NCBI GenBank assembly: GCA_963665735.1
Contig: OY762444.1
Span: 3,720,001-3,784,000 of the forward strand
Length of the DNA stretch: 64,000 bases
Reading direction: 5' to 3'
From: CATOSK01 sp963665735
GTDB taxonomy: Bacteria > Chloroflexota > Dehalococcoidia > Lucifugimonadales > UBA3495
Below, piece by piece: positions 43,751 to 52,499 of the stretch. The notes below the pieces were generated by a model. That model searched no databases. It saw nothing but the letters and a program-made list of their open reading frames with translations, and was not told the DNA's origin. Numbering within the stretch: position 1 is the stretch's first letter; each line of letters opens with the position of its first letter. A program made the position numbers and the translations under genes.

Positions 43751-44014
43751 ATGAGTACGTCAACGGAGATGGTACGAAAAGTGCGAATGGTGCGGTGTCT
43801 CGGTGCAGAACCTGACCCTCCAATCCATCCGGAGTTGTTTGAAGAATGGTGCGAAGCCGGGCACTCCGGTACTCCAATTCGAACACACATCGGCGATGTG
43901 GGGCAGGTTTTGTGGGTGGACCCAAAAGGGGCAAGTTGCGTCCAGTTTGAGGATGGTGACGAGCGATTGTTGTGGCCAGAAGAACTGGAATGCATTGATT
44001 CCTCCGATTATTAG
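43751..44014 (+). CDS. Small SH3-like protein in a decayed restriction locus
   Basis: 87 residues from ATG 43751; the frame is open a little further upstream. The C-terminal half (GDVGQVLWVDPKGASCVQFEDGDERLLWPEELE) looks like a small SH3/Tudor-like beta barrel. The first half contains LFEEWCEAG. No named family is recognised. It begins 6 bases after the truncated methyltransferase and is AT-richer than the surrounding chromosome. It may be a genuine partner of the nuclease next to it, or a remnant. Confidence 0.5.
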   Translation: MSTSTEMVRKVRMVRCLGAEPDPPIHPELFEEWCEAGHSGTPIRTHIGDVGQVLWVDPKGASCVQFEDGDERLLWPEELECIDSSDY

Positions 44015-44128
44015 CCTCCGCTGAATCGATATCTGTGTTACAACCCGCCCTTTTTTGTAAGCTGACACCCACTAATGTTTTGGATGGATTGTGGTTCTTG
44101 TCATGTTGCTACGGAAAGCTAAACGACC

Positions 44129-44992
44129 ATGAAATTGCTAGTATCGCCTTGGTTGGAGGATTTCGACCACTTCGGGCGTTCCATAACGCATCGAGGGATT
44201 CTGGTCGCCCCCTTCATAGCTAGAGGGCCTCTGGAACGGCTATCTGCAATCCTCGAACAAAGGGATCGTCCCGAAATCAACATCCTCACTAATCTCTCAG
44301 TCGACAGTGTGCTCCACGGTTCTACGGATGTCCAAGCCATCGCGTCGTTCTGCGACAAGAATCCGATGGTTACTGTTCGACACCTGCCTGGACTTCACGC
44401 CAAGGCTTATGTTGCCGACGATCGGTTGGCCATCATAACTTCAGGAAACCTTACCAATTCCTCCTTGATGCGCAACTACGAGTATGGTGTTCAAATCTCT
44501 GACCCCCTTACGGTTAGGCAAATATCTCGGGACCTCCAAGACTACGGAAACCTTGGCTCCGAAGTCCAATTGAAAGGACTGGAAGACCTCGCTGCGGTTT
44601 CCGAAGGTCTCAGGGACAAATGGAATGAAACCGTCCGATCCGCTCGCGACGGAGTTAGAGAAGCATTCAATCGTCAATTGGAAGTTACTCAAGAATCGCT
44701 TCGTCACATAAGAGCGACGCCTGGTGAAACTACGCACGCGATCTTTGCTCGTACCATTCTTTACCTCCTTCGGAACACTGCACAAACCACCCGCCAAATC
44801 CACATGGCGCTGGAAGCAATCCACCCAGACCTTTGTGACAATTCCATCGACCGAGAAATTAATGGTGTCAAATTTGGACGTAAGTGGAAGCATACTGCAA
44901 GGAGCGCCCAAGTTTTTCTGAAGCGAAAAGGTTTAATCAAGCTTGATGACAGGAAATGGCATTTGGTTCAAGAACCTGCCGAGCGCACCTGA
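44129..44992 (+). CDS. PLD-family nuclease with C-terminal winged-helix-like domain
   Basis: 287 residues. One HKD motif: H90-x-K92-x4-D97 followed by TSGNLTNSSL, as in PLD-fold nucleases that work as dimers (NgoFVII, BfiI and relatives). The C-terminal part (from about residue 200, TTHAIFARTILYLL...FLKRKGLIKLDDRKWHL) looks like a winged-helix DNA-binding module. Next to a truncated methyltransferase this suggests the nuclease of a restriction system. The gene is clearly AT-richer than polA and the citE-like gene, which supports horizontal acquisition. The substrate is inferred. Confidence 0.78.
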   Translation: MKLLVSPWLEDFDHFGRSITHRGILVAPFIARGPLERLSAILEQRDRPEINILTNLSVDSVLHGSTDVQAIASFCDKNPMVTVRHLPGLHAKAYVADDRLAIITSGNLTNSSLMRNYEYGVQISDPLTVRQISRDLQDYGNLGSEVQLKGLEDLAAVSEGLRDKWNETVRSARDGVREAFNRQLEVTQESLRHIRATPGETTHAIFARTILYLLRNTAQTTRQIHMALEAIHPDLCDNSIDREINGVKFGRKWKHTARSAQVFLKRKGLIKLDDRKWHLVQEPAERT

Positions 44993-45030
44993 GCGATTTT
45001 GGACAAGACAAAGAAATCAGGAGGCCTTTC

Positions 45031-45915
45031 TTGGAACTACTGCGCAGTTTGATTTTCGTGCCGGGCAACCGGGTCAATATGCTGGAGCGGGCCGTTAGGT
45101 TTGACGCCGACGTTATCATGGTGGACTTGGAGGATTCCGTTCCGCCGGCGGAGAAGGTCAACGCTCGGAATCTGGCCGCCCAGTGGACGCAAAAACTGGT
45201 CAGACCGGGCCGCAAGGTCATGGTGCGGTGCAATTCCCTGGATACCGGCTTGACCCGCGACGAGGCGGCGGCGGTCATTGGCTCCCATCTGTACGGCATC
45301 AGCGTCGGCAAGACGGAAACGCCTTGGGACTTGCAGGAAATTGACCGCATCATCGCGCCGCTGGAGTCCGCCGCCGGTCTGGAAGCGGGCAAGGTCAAGG
45401 TTATCCCCTGGATTGAAAGCGCGCGGGCGGTGATGAACGTCCAGCAGATGGCCCAGGCGTCGCCGCGGGTGATTGCCCTGGCTTTTGGCGCGGAGGACTA
45501 CACCAACGACATGGGAATCCAGCGCACCGATGACGGCGCCGAGGTTTACCTGCCCCGCGCCGCCACTGCCATAGCCGCCCGGGCCGGCGGCGTGGCGTCG
45601 CTGGATAGTCCCTACGTGGCTTTTCGGAACCCGGAGGGGTTGGCGGCGGACGCCCGGACAGCCCGGCAGATGGGTTACAACGGCAAGTTCGCCATCCATC
45701 CGGCCCAAATCGAGACCATCAACGCGACCTTCAGCCCCCAACCGGAGGACGTGGCTTATGCCCGCGAGGTGGTGGACGCCTGGAACCGGGCCGAGGCCCA
45801 GGGCCACGGTTCCCTGGACTTGAACGGCAAGATGGTGGACGTGCCAGTGGTCAAGCGCGCCCAAAACCTGCTGGCCCTAGTTGCTGAAATTGAAGCGCAG
45901 ACGGCCCGGCGTTAG
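45031..45915 (+). CDS. CitE-like HpcH/HpaI-family lyase
   Basis: 294 residues from TTG 45031, with a perfect AGGAGG 6 bases upstream; a frame open from 44956 would overlap the nuclease gene. TIM-barrel: RSLIFVPGNR, VDLEDSVPP (metal Glu/Asp), VRCNS, PWIESARAVMN, LAFGAEDYTNDMG and KFAIHPAQI are the citrate-lyase-beta-like signature. Such free-standing enzymes cleave malyl-CoA, citramalyl-CoA or related CoA esters. No citrate lyase alpha or gamma subunits are nearby. The UPF0145 gene follows after 11 bases. Confidence 0.9.
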   Translation: MELLRSLIFVPGNRVNMLERAVRFDADVIMVDLEDSVPPAEKVNARNLAAQWTQKLVRPGRKVMVRCNSLDTGLTRDEAAAVIGSHLYGISVGKTETPWDLQEIDRIIAPLESAAGLEAGKVKVIPWIESARAVMNVQQMAQASPRVIALAFGAEDYTNDMGIQRTDDGAEVYLPRAATAIAARAGGVASLDSPYVAFRNPEGLAADARTARQMGYNGKFAIHPAQIETINATFSPQPEDVAYAREVVDAWNRAEAQGHGSLDLNGKMVDVPVVKRAQNLLALVAEIEAQTARR

Positions 45916-45926
45916 GGAAGGGAAGA

Positions 45927-46220
45927 ATGACCGGAGAAAACGAAGTCATCTGTGTAACGACCGATACCGTGCCGGGCCGCAGCATCCGGCAGGTGTTGGG
46001 CTTGATCTGGGGAATCGGAGTCACCGAAGAACTTGTAACATCAAGGAACTTGGAACCAGCGGAAAAGGCCCGGCTTGAGGCTTACGATGACTTGTTGAAC
46101 CGGGCCCGTTCCATGAACACCGACACGGTGGTGGGCATCGCCTCCGACAGCTTCGTTCACGGGAGGTACGACCCCGTCCGGGAATACACCATCTACGGCA
46201 CCGCCGTGACGCTGGACTAG
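45927..46220 (+). CDS. YbjQ/UPF0145-family protein
   Basis: 97 residues. VTTDTVPGRSIRQVLGLIWG at the N-terminus and the NTDTVVGIASDSF segment match the YbjQ (UPF0145, putative heavy-metal-binding) family, which forms pentameric rings in known structures. Function is unknown. The characteristic C-terminal GTAV strand is present, so the gene is complete. It lies between the citE-like gene and folB with gaps of about 10 bases, so the three are one operon. Confidence 0.85.
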   Translation: MTGENEVICVTTDTVPGRSIRQVLGLIWGIGVTEELVTSRNLEPAEKARLEAYDDLLNRARSMNTDTVVGIASDSFVHGRYDPVREYTIYGTAVTLD

Positions 46221-46230
46221 AGGCCGTCTC

Positions 46231-46602
46231 ATGCCCCAAGACCGCATCGTGCTGAAAGGAATGCAGTTTTACGGATTCCACGGCGTCAACCCGGAAGAGC
46301 GGGTGATGGGCCAACGCTACCTGGTGGACCTGGTGGCCGAACTTGACATGTCCCAAGCCGGACAGACCGACCAGTTGACGGATACGGTCAGCTATACCCA
46401 CCTGTACCGACGGGTTAAAGAAGTGATGGAAGGGCAGCCGGTGAACTTGCTGGAACGTCTGGCCCAAATCATAGCCGACCGGGTGTTGGAAGAGGGAAGG
46501 GTCTCTGCCGTGGAAGTCACTGTCAAGAAGCCCCATCCGCCCATCAAGGGTTCGATGATAGACTACGCGGCGGTGGAAATCCGCCGTTCCCGCCCGTCTT
46601 GA
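46231..46602 (+). CDS. folB: Dihydroneopterin aldolase
   Basis: 123 residues, usual length. The N-terminal MQFYGFHGVNPEER motif carries the catalytic Glu, and VEVTVKKPHPPI carries the catalytic Lys. It converts dihydroneopterin to 6-hydroxymethyl-dihydropterin in folate synthesis. No other folate gene is in the window. The start follows the UPF0145 stop by 10 bases. Confidence 0.94.
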   Translation: MPQDRIVLKGMQFYGFHGVNPEERVMGQRYLVDLVAELDMSQAGQTDQLTDTVSYTHLYRRVKEVMEGQPVNLLERLAQIIADRVLEEGRVSAVEVTVKKPHPPIKGSMIDYAAVEIRRSRPS

Positions 46603-46643
46603 GTTGAATCCCCGGAATCCACCCGATTGACGGAGGAACCCCG

Positions 46644-48221
46644 TTGACCAACCAGAGAGTGGACACTGCCCGGCAGTACCACGAAAGCACCAAGCTGACC
46701 TACATTAACCTGCGCAACAAGCCGCCCCTTTACAAGTCCTACCCTGGTCTTCCCACGGTGGAACTGCCCGTTGACGGGCTGGCCCTTGACGCTCCAACTC
46801 TGCCGGCGGTGGCCGGGGAAATCTCCGGGCCGGGGGCAACTCTTGACCTGCAACGACTGGCCCAACTGCTTTACTACTCGGCGGGAGTGATACGGAAAGC
46901 CCGTGTCAGGGACGCCGGGGAAGTCCACTACCGGGCCGCCGCTTCCGCCGGGGCCTTGTACCCCACCGAAGCCTACGTGGTATGCGACGGCATGGACGGT
47001 TTGGCCGCCGGGGTTTACCACTTCTCCCCCGACAACTTCCGCCTGACCCGGTTGCAGGCCGGCGACTACCGACTGGCCCTGGCGGAGGGGGCCGGCAACG
47101 ATGAGGGGGTGGCGCAAGCGCCGGCCACCATAGTTTTCACGTCGGTGTTCTGGCGCAGTTCGTGGAAGTACCGCAGTCGGGGCTACCGTTACTGTTTTTG
47201 GGACAACGGAACGGTGGCCGGAAACCTGCTGACCGCAGCATCGGCCCTGGGGTTAGAGTCCCGGTTGGTGATGGGGTTTGTGGATGAAAGGGTTGACCGG
47301 CTGGTTGGCGCCGACGGCCAGCAGGAAGCCGCCATCTGCCTGGTTCCCATAGGAAACGATACCCCGGCCACATCAAACAACCCTGATGCTCCCGCCGTTG
47401 GCCCGGACTTGCAAAGGTACGCCCTGCAATTCCCCGGCCAAGTGGACTATCCCGATGTGCGGGAGGCCCACGCCGCCGGGCGGTTAACCACCGCAGCCGA
47501 CGCCGGGGAATGGAAAGGCGCGCTGGAACGCCCAAGGTCGGCAGGCGGGAGCGATTCCTTTTCCCTGGAACATCCCGACCCCGATACGCTGGATGGTTGG
47601 GGACTGGAACGGGTGATAACGTCGCGGGGTTCCACCCGGCGTTACCGCCGGGAATCCCTGGACGGGGGACGGTTCAACGCGCTGTTGGATTACTCGACGC
47701 GGGGAATGTCCGCCGATTTTCTGGGTGGAGACGGGGACAGCCTGCTGGACGTTTATCTTATTGTCAATGCCGTGGAGGGGCTGCCGGCCGGGGCCTATTA
47801 CCTGGAGGCCGGGCGGCGACGGTTGGAATTGCTGCGGGAGGGCGACTTCCGGGAAGAGGCCGGTCACCTGGTCTTTGAGCAGGCGCTGGGCGCCGACGCC
47901 AGCGCGGTAGCCTTTATCCTCACTGACTTGGAACGGGTGCTGGAGCGGTTCGGCAACCGGGGCTACCGGGCGGCGCAGGTAGAGGCGGGGATTGTCGGCA
48001 GCCGGCTATACTTGTCGGCCTATTCCCTGGGTTTCGGGGCTAGCGGCATTACCTTTTACGATGACGAAGTGGTGGAGTTTTTCTATCCCCATTCCCAAGG
48101 CAAGGAGGTTATGTTCGTCGTTACCCTGGGCAAGACCGCTGAGGAAAACCGAGTGCGCCCTTTCCGGTCAAGGGTGGCGGTCAAGCTGGACGCTCTGGCC
48201 CGGGGAGCCGGGCAAGACTGA
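46644..48221 (+). CDS. SagB-type tandem nitroreductase-domain protein
   Basis: 525 residues from TTG 46644, with GGAGGA upstream. Two flavin nitroreductase-like halves: residues about 60-240 (RLAQLLYYSAGVIRK...RAAASAGALYPTEAYV...) and about 320-520 (RVITSRGSTRRYRRESL...YLIVNAVEGLPAGAYYL...). SagB-type dehydrogenases form FMN-dependent azoles in thiazole/oxazole-modified peptides, but many copies occur without such clusters. Here no cyclodehydratase or precursor peptide is nearby, so a different oxidoreductase role is likely. The conserved Ala-Gly-x-LYPTE flavin segment is in the first half. Confidence 0.82.
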   Translation: MTNQRVDTARQYHESTKLTYINLRNKPPLYKSYPGLPTVELPVDGLALDAPTLPAVAGEISGPGATLDLQRLAQLLYYSAGVIRKARVRDAGEVHYRAAASAGALYPTEAYVVCDGMDGLAAGVYHFSPDNFRLTRLQAGDYRLALAEGAGNDEGVAQAPATIVFTSVFWRSSWKYRSRGYRYCFWDNGTVAGNLLTAASALGLESRLVMGFVDERVDRLVGADGQQEAAICLVPIGNDTPATSNNPDAPAVGPDLQRYALQFPGQVDYPDVREAHAAGRLTTAADAGEWKGALERPRSAGGSDSFSLEHPDPDTLDGWGLERVITSRGSTRRYRRESLDGGRFNALLDYSTRGMSADFLGGDGDSLLDVYLIVNAVEGLPAGAYYLEAGRRRLELLREGDFREEAGHLVFEQALGADASAVAFILTDLERVLERFGNRGYRAAQVEAGIVGSRLYLSAYSLGFGASGITFYDDEVVEFFYPHSQGKEVMFVVTLGKTAEENRVRPFRSRVAVKLDALARGAGQD

Positions 48222-48385
48222 CCCGGCTGGCAGCCTTTGGGCGGCCCAGCAAGGCTTTCACCCCCTCCCCTTGATAGGGGGTTGCGACTAGGGAGACTGT
48301 TGTGTGCTGGGGATTTCTGGATTCCGGCTTTCGCCGGAATGACGTTCTTCCGCGGGAATGACAATGAATCAATTGGCGACTCTCC
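48222..48385. repeat. Convergent gap with palindromic repeats
   Basis: Contains a CCCCTTGATAGGGG hairpin-family member (about 48262-48282) and a GGATTCCGGCTTTCGCCGGA copy (48317-48344) between the convergent SagB-type and TPR genes. Confidence 0.7.
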
Positions 48386-49171
48386 CTATTCTTCCCAATC
48401 CGAATCGTCCAACGGTTCGTCGGCTACGCCGTCGCCGTCCTCTTCGTTGTCTTCGTCCAAGTCAACTTCCTCCAGGTAACGTAGGACGTTTTCGGCGATG
48501 TAATGCCGGCTTTCGTCATTGTTGCGGGTTGGGAAGGAAGAGACTTTCCGCAGGTTGGGGTGCCGGTAGGATTCCCGCAGGATTACGGATATTCCTTCTT
48601 CCTTGACGGCGATAACCGCCGCTTCGTACCTGTTGCCGCCGTCCATCAGCTTGATAAGACGCCGCCCCAGCTTGGGTTCGACCCGTCCCAGGTACTCGCC
48701 ATCCTGGACGTAAACCGAAAGATGGCTGTTCTCCACCTTCAAGGTTAAGGGGTCGCCCGGCGCAATACCGGACAACACCCGCGCCTGGGCCGGCCTTTGC
48801 AGGACGGTAGCGCCGGAACTGCCGCTATCCTCGATGAAGAACTTGCCGGCTCCGGCGGCCCGGCGGCCCGCCTTGGCTGGCTGAGGTTCGCTTTCCAGTT
48901 GGGCCACCCGCGCCAGGTTCTTCTTGGCGATGTTGTTGTAAGGTGCGGCCTGCACCACCCTTTCCAGGATGCCTTTGGCTTCCCCGTATTGGCCCATTTC
49001 CATGAGGGCCTTGCCCAAGCGGTTCATGGCCTCCACATCGGCGGGGGTCATGTCCAGGATGAGGCGGTTAATCTCCGCCGCTTTTTCCCACTCCCCTTCC
49101 AAAGCCAGGGATATTGCGTCCTTGCTCAGTTCTTTAATCGTCTTCCTCGAATGCCCCAGTTTCGCTTGCAT
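48386..49171 (-). CDS. TPR protein with acidic C-terminus
   Basis: 261 residues from ATG 49171 (MQAKLGHSRK). Residues about 15-90 are two TPR-like units (AISLALEGEWEKAAEINRLILDMTPADVEAMNRLGKALMEMGQYGEAKGILERVVQAAP). A beta-rich domain follows (TLKVENSHLSVYVQDGEYLGRVEPKLGRRLIKLM), then a highly acidic tail (EEVDLDEDNEEDGDG). Probably a cytosolic adaptor; function unknown. Reading frame open further upstream to 49309 but that part lacks TPR homology and starts in a poor context. Confidence 0.75.
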   Translation of the reverse strand: MQAKLGHSRKTIKELSKDAISLALEGEWEKAAEINRLILDMTPADVEAMNRLGKALMEMGQYGEAKGILERVVQAAPYNNIAKKNLARVAQLESEPQPAKAGRRAAGAGKFFIEDSGSSGATVLQRPAQARVLSGIAPGDPLTLKVENSHLSVYVQDGEYLGRVEPKLGRRLIKLMDGGNRYEAAVIAVKEEGISVILRESYRHPNLRKVSSFPTRNNDESRHYIAENVLRYLEEVDLDEDNEEDGDGVADEPLDDSDWEE

Positions 49172-49383
49172 AACCACCGTCTCCAACTCCGCAACAACCC
49201 ATCGTTTCCGGTGACTTTCCTGCGGCCCGCCGCGGTTCCAACTCCCGCTTTTTCTTTGCGCCGTACTTAGTACAATAAACGGCAAGGTAAGGTCAAGACC
49301 GTTTGGCAAGCGGAATAAGACGAGTTTTCCGCCCGGACATGGGGGGGATTGAATCGGAAGGACGGCGGTCGGACTCCGGGCGG

Positions 49384-50136
49384 TCAGTATCGGGCCGGGC
49401 GGGAACGGCGGTGACGCCAGCGAATCCGCAGCAAGTCCCCGGCCATGACCAAGGAATCCCGGAAGGGCCGCACCTTGCTGTGTTCCCGGTAGTGCCAGTC
49501 TATGCCCACCTCGCAGACTCTCAACCCGTCTCTGGCCGCCAGATAGAGCAGTTCAACGTCAAAGGCGAAACCGTCAATGGTCTGCCTTTGGAAAAGTTGG
49601 GGGACGATTTCGGCCCGGAAACACTTGAATCCGCATTGGGTATCGTCCAGGCCCGGCGCGGCCAAGGCGCGGGCCAGGCGGTTGTAGGCCCGGCCCCGGA
49701 AGTGGCGTCCGGGGGGTTCCCCAATCCGCCGGGAACCGGGGGCTTCCCGGGAACCGATAGCCACGTCCACGTCTTGCAGTTGCGGGGGTAGAAACCGCTC
49801 TACCTGCTCGATGGGCATGGACAGGTCGGCGTCGCAGATAAACCGGAACCGGCCCAGCGCGGCCAACATTCCCTGCTTGACGGCCCAGCCCTTGCCCCGG
49901 TGGGGCAGAGTCAATAACCGGACGCCGGGGTTGGCGGCAGCGAAACCGGCGGCGATGCGGTTGGTGGCGTCGCGGCTGCCGTCGTCGGAGACCACCACTT
50001 CCCAGGTGTAGGGCCGGCCCGACAGGAAGGCGGCGACTTGTTCCAGGGTGTCCAGGATGCGGAGTTCTTCGTTGTAGGCGGGAATGACAATGGAAAGGAA
50101 GGGCGGCGCCGGGCCGGGTTCGGACTGGGTGGACAA
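49384..50136 (-). CDS. Family 2 glycosyltransferase (dolichyl-phosphate-glucose synthase-like)
   Basis: 250 residues, GT-A fold. IVIPAYNEELRI, VSDDGSRDAT, CDADLSMPIEQ (the metal-binding DxD-like motif) and DTQCGFKCFRA are typical of polyprenyl-phosphate glucose or mannose synthases. No C-terminal transmembrane anchor is present, so it is a soluble or peripheral enzyme making polyprenyl-phosphate sugar from an NDP-sugar. The gene follows lysC by 5 bases on the same strand, so it is the last gene of the thrB-lysC operon. Confidence 0.88.
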   Translation of the reverse strand: MSTQSEPGPAPPFLSIVIPAYNEELRILDTLEQVAAFLSGRPYTWEVVVSDDGSRDATNRIAAGFAAANPGVRLLTLPHRGKGWAVKQGMLAALGRFRFICDADLSMPIEQVERFLPPQLQDVDVAIGSREAPGSRRIGEPPGRHFRGRAYNRLARALAAPGLDDTQCGFKCFRAEIVPQLFQRQTIDGFAFDVELLYLAARDGLRVCEVGIDWHYREHSKVRPFRDSLVMAGDLLRIRWRHRRSRPARY

Positions 50137-50141
50137 GGGCG

Positions 50142-51461
50142 TCAGTCCTCCCGGTCCAGTTGAAAGCCCCGATGCAGCAGCCGCACCGCCTCGGCAGCCT
50201 GCTCTTCCCGGACGATGCAGGAAATACGGATTTCCGAGGTGGTAATCATGTCTATGTTGACGTTGCCGTCGGCCAGGATGCGAAACATCCGGGAGGCGTA
50301 GCCGGGGGTGTTCTGCATTCCCGAACCCACCACGCTGACGGCGGCCAGGGTGGGGTCGCTGACCACCCCGGAGGCGCCCAAAGTACCAACCAAGTTTTCC
50401 ACTTCCTGCAAGGCGCGCGGCAAGTCGGTGCGGGTTACGGTGAAACTGATGTCGGTGAAACGCGGGGCCGGGGAAGAGTCGCCCGGGTCTCCCATACTGG
50501 TATTCTGAACGATGGTGTCCACGTTGATGCCCACCTGGGCCAGCGGCTCGAACAGGGCGGCGGCCACGCCGGGCCGGTCGGGTACGGAGCAGACGGTTAT
50601 CTTCGCCACGTTGGACTGGCAGGCGATTCCGGTTACTTTGATTCTGTCTTCCATCATAGATTCATCCGACAGTTGATGGATTAGGGTGCCGGGGGCGTCA
50701 ACCAGGCTGGAGGCGACGTAGATAGGCACCTGGAAGGCCGCTCCCAATTCGACGGCGCGGGGGTGCATCTTGGCCCCGGAGCTGGCGAGTTCCAGCATCT
50801 CCTGGTAGCCGATTTCGGTCATTTTGCGGGCGTCGGGAACGATGCGGGGGTCGGCGGTATAGATGCCCTCCACGTCGGTATAGATGTCGCAGCGGTCGGC
50901 GGACAGGGCAGCGGCCAAGGCCACGGCGGTGGTATCGGAACCGCCCCGGCCCAGGGTGGTAATGTCGCCCCAGTCCGCCCCGGTTTCCGCCGGGGTTGAC
51001 GGCGAGTTCTCTCCGCCGGCGGCGGACGATTCCGGGTCTTCGGTTATGCCCTGGAAACCGGCCACCACCACCACCCGGCGGCGGGCCAACTCTTCCTCAA
51101 TGCGGCGGGGGTCAACCCGGCTGATGCGGGCGCGCCCGAACATGGTATCGGTGCGGATGCCAGCCTGGGAACCGCTGAGGCTGATGGCGTCGCAACCCAG
51201 GCTGCGCAGGGCCATGGTCAACAGGGTGCAGGACACCAGCTCTCCGGTGGAAAGCAGCAAGTCCAACTCCCGCAAGTCCGGCTCCGGGGAGACGGTGTGC
51301 GCCAGTTGGATTAGGTCATCGGTGGTGTCGCCCATCGCGGAAACCACCGTCACCAGACTATCGCCGGCGTCCCTGGCTCCGGCGATGCGGCGGGCGACGT
51401 TGAGAATCAGTTCCGCATTGGCCAGCGATGAGCCGCCGTACTTGTGGACAATCAATGCCAT
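50142..51461 (-). CDS. lysC: Aspartate kinase
   Basis: 439 residues from ATG 51461 (MALIVHKYGGSS). Catalytic motif KYGGSS at 7-12, GRGGSDTTAVALA near 190, and two C-terminal ACT domains (about 290-350 and 370-439) for feedback by Lys and/or Thr. It phosphorylates aspartate, the first step to Lys, Thr and Met. Coupled to thrB (66 bases upstream), it forms a threonine-branch operon. A loop at residues about 140-160 (GGENSPSTPAETGAD) is a small insertion. Not fused to homoserine dehydrogenase. Confidence 0.96.
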   Translation of the reverse strand: MALIVHKYGGSSLANAELILNVARRIAGARDAGDSLVTVVSAMGDTTDDLIQLAHTVSPEPDLRELDLLLSTGELVSCTLLTMALRSLGCDAISLSGSQAGIRTDTMFGRARISRVDPRRIEEELARRRVVVVAGFQGITEDPESSAAGGENSPSTPAETGADWGDITTLGRGGSDTTAVALAAALSADRCDIYTDVEGIYTADPRIVPDARKMTEIGYQEMLELASSGAKMHPRAVELGAAFQVPIYVASSLVDAPGTLIHQLSDESMMEDRIKVTGIACQSNVAKITVCSVPDRPGVAAALFEPLAQVGINVDTIVQNTSMGDPGDSSPAPRFTDISFTVTRTDLPRALQEVENLVGTLGASGVVSDPTLAAVSVVGSGMQNTPGYASRMFRILADGNVNIDMITTSEIRISCIVREEQAAEAVRLLHRGFQLDRED

Positions 51462-51527
51462 TGGTTCAAACCCGATTAGTTCAATTGGGAAAGGCCGGCA
51501 TACTTGGTAAGCCAAGGCGTTTGACGG

Positions 51528-52457
51528 TCAATCGGAGTCAACCACGTGGGCGCCCTTGGTGGTGGGGGCGACGACGTGGACTTGCGCCTCAACCCCGGTT
51601 TGCCGGGCCGCTTCCGCCATTTCGTAAGCCACGGTCATCTCGCGGTCTTTGGCCAAGGCCATGATGGTGGAGCCGCTGCCGGACAGGAATACGCCCAAGG
51701 CCCCGGCGTCCCGCGCCGCCCGGAAGATGACTTTCATGGCCGGGAATATGGTCATGCGGTAAGGCTGGTGCAGCCGGTCCTGGGTGGCCTCGTCCAGATA
51801 TTCGGTATGGCCGCCGGTCATGCCGGCCACCAACAGCGCAATCCGGCCCATATTATATACCGCGTCGGCAACGCTGACCTGTTGGGGCAGCACTTCCCGG
51901 GCGTCGGCGGTGCTGATGCGCTGCTCCGGCACCAGCAGCACGGCGTTGACGCCATCGGGAATCGGTATCGGGGCGGTGTAAAGCTGCTGGCCGTCGGCCA
52001 CCACCAGCCGCAGACCGCCCAGCACGGCGGCGGCCACATTGTCGGGGTGACCCTCGATGGTGGCGGCCATTTCCAGCAGTTCGTTGGGGGAAAACCGTTG
52101 GCCGCACAGGGCGTTGGCGGCGGCCAGACCCCCGGCAATGGCCGCGGCGCTGCTGCCCAACCCGCGGCTGAGGGGAATTTCGTTGCGGCAACGCAGATGC
52201 AAGGGCGGCATGGTGCGGCCGGCTTCCCGGAAGAGGAACCGCATGGCCCGGTGGGTCAGGTTCTTGCGGTCAGCGTCCAGTTCACCGCGGCCTTCGCCGA
52301 TTACCTCCACCAAGGCGCCGCCGGTTTCCGGGTTGCCGGGGATTACGTCCAGCCGATTCCACAAGTCCAGGGACATTCCCAAGCAATCGAATCCAGGCCC
52401 CAGGTTGGCGGTGGTCGCCGGGGCCAGGACGCTGACGGGTTTCATGGCGGTTGACAT
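51528..52457 (-). CDS. thrB: Homoserine kinase
   Basis: 309 residues of the GHMP kinase family. N-terminal VLAPATTANLGPGFDCLG, the ATP-binding PLSRGLGSSAAAIAGG motif (near residue 100) and the C-terminal GVFLSGSGSTIMA loop identify ThrB. It makes O-phosphohomoserine for threonine synthesis. Starts at 52457 or 52445 are both possible. Upstream gene: the phosphonoacetate-hydrolase-like enzyme, 42 bases away. No thrC in the window. Confidence 0.95.
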   Translation of the reverse strand: MSTAMKPVSVLAPATTANLGPGFDCLGMSLDLWNRLDVIPGNPETGGALVEVIGEGRGELDADRKNLTHRAMRFLFREAGRTMPPLHLRCRNEIPLSRGLGSSAAAIAGGLAAANALCGQRFSPNELLEMAATIEGHPDNVAAAVLGGLRLVVADGQQLYTAPIPIPDGVNAVLLVPEQRISTADAREVLPQQVSVADAVYNMGRIALLVAGMTGGHTEYLDEATQDRLHQPYRMTIFPAMKVIFRAARDAGALGVFLSGSGSTIMALAKDREMTVAYEMAEAARQTGVEAQVHVVAPTTKGAHVVDSD

Positions 52458-52499
52458 TGGTAGGTGTTGGCGGGCCAAAGACCGGGCGGGCCGGTATGA

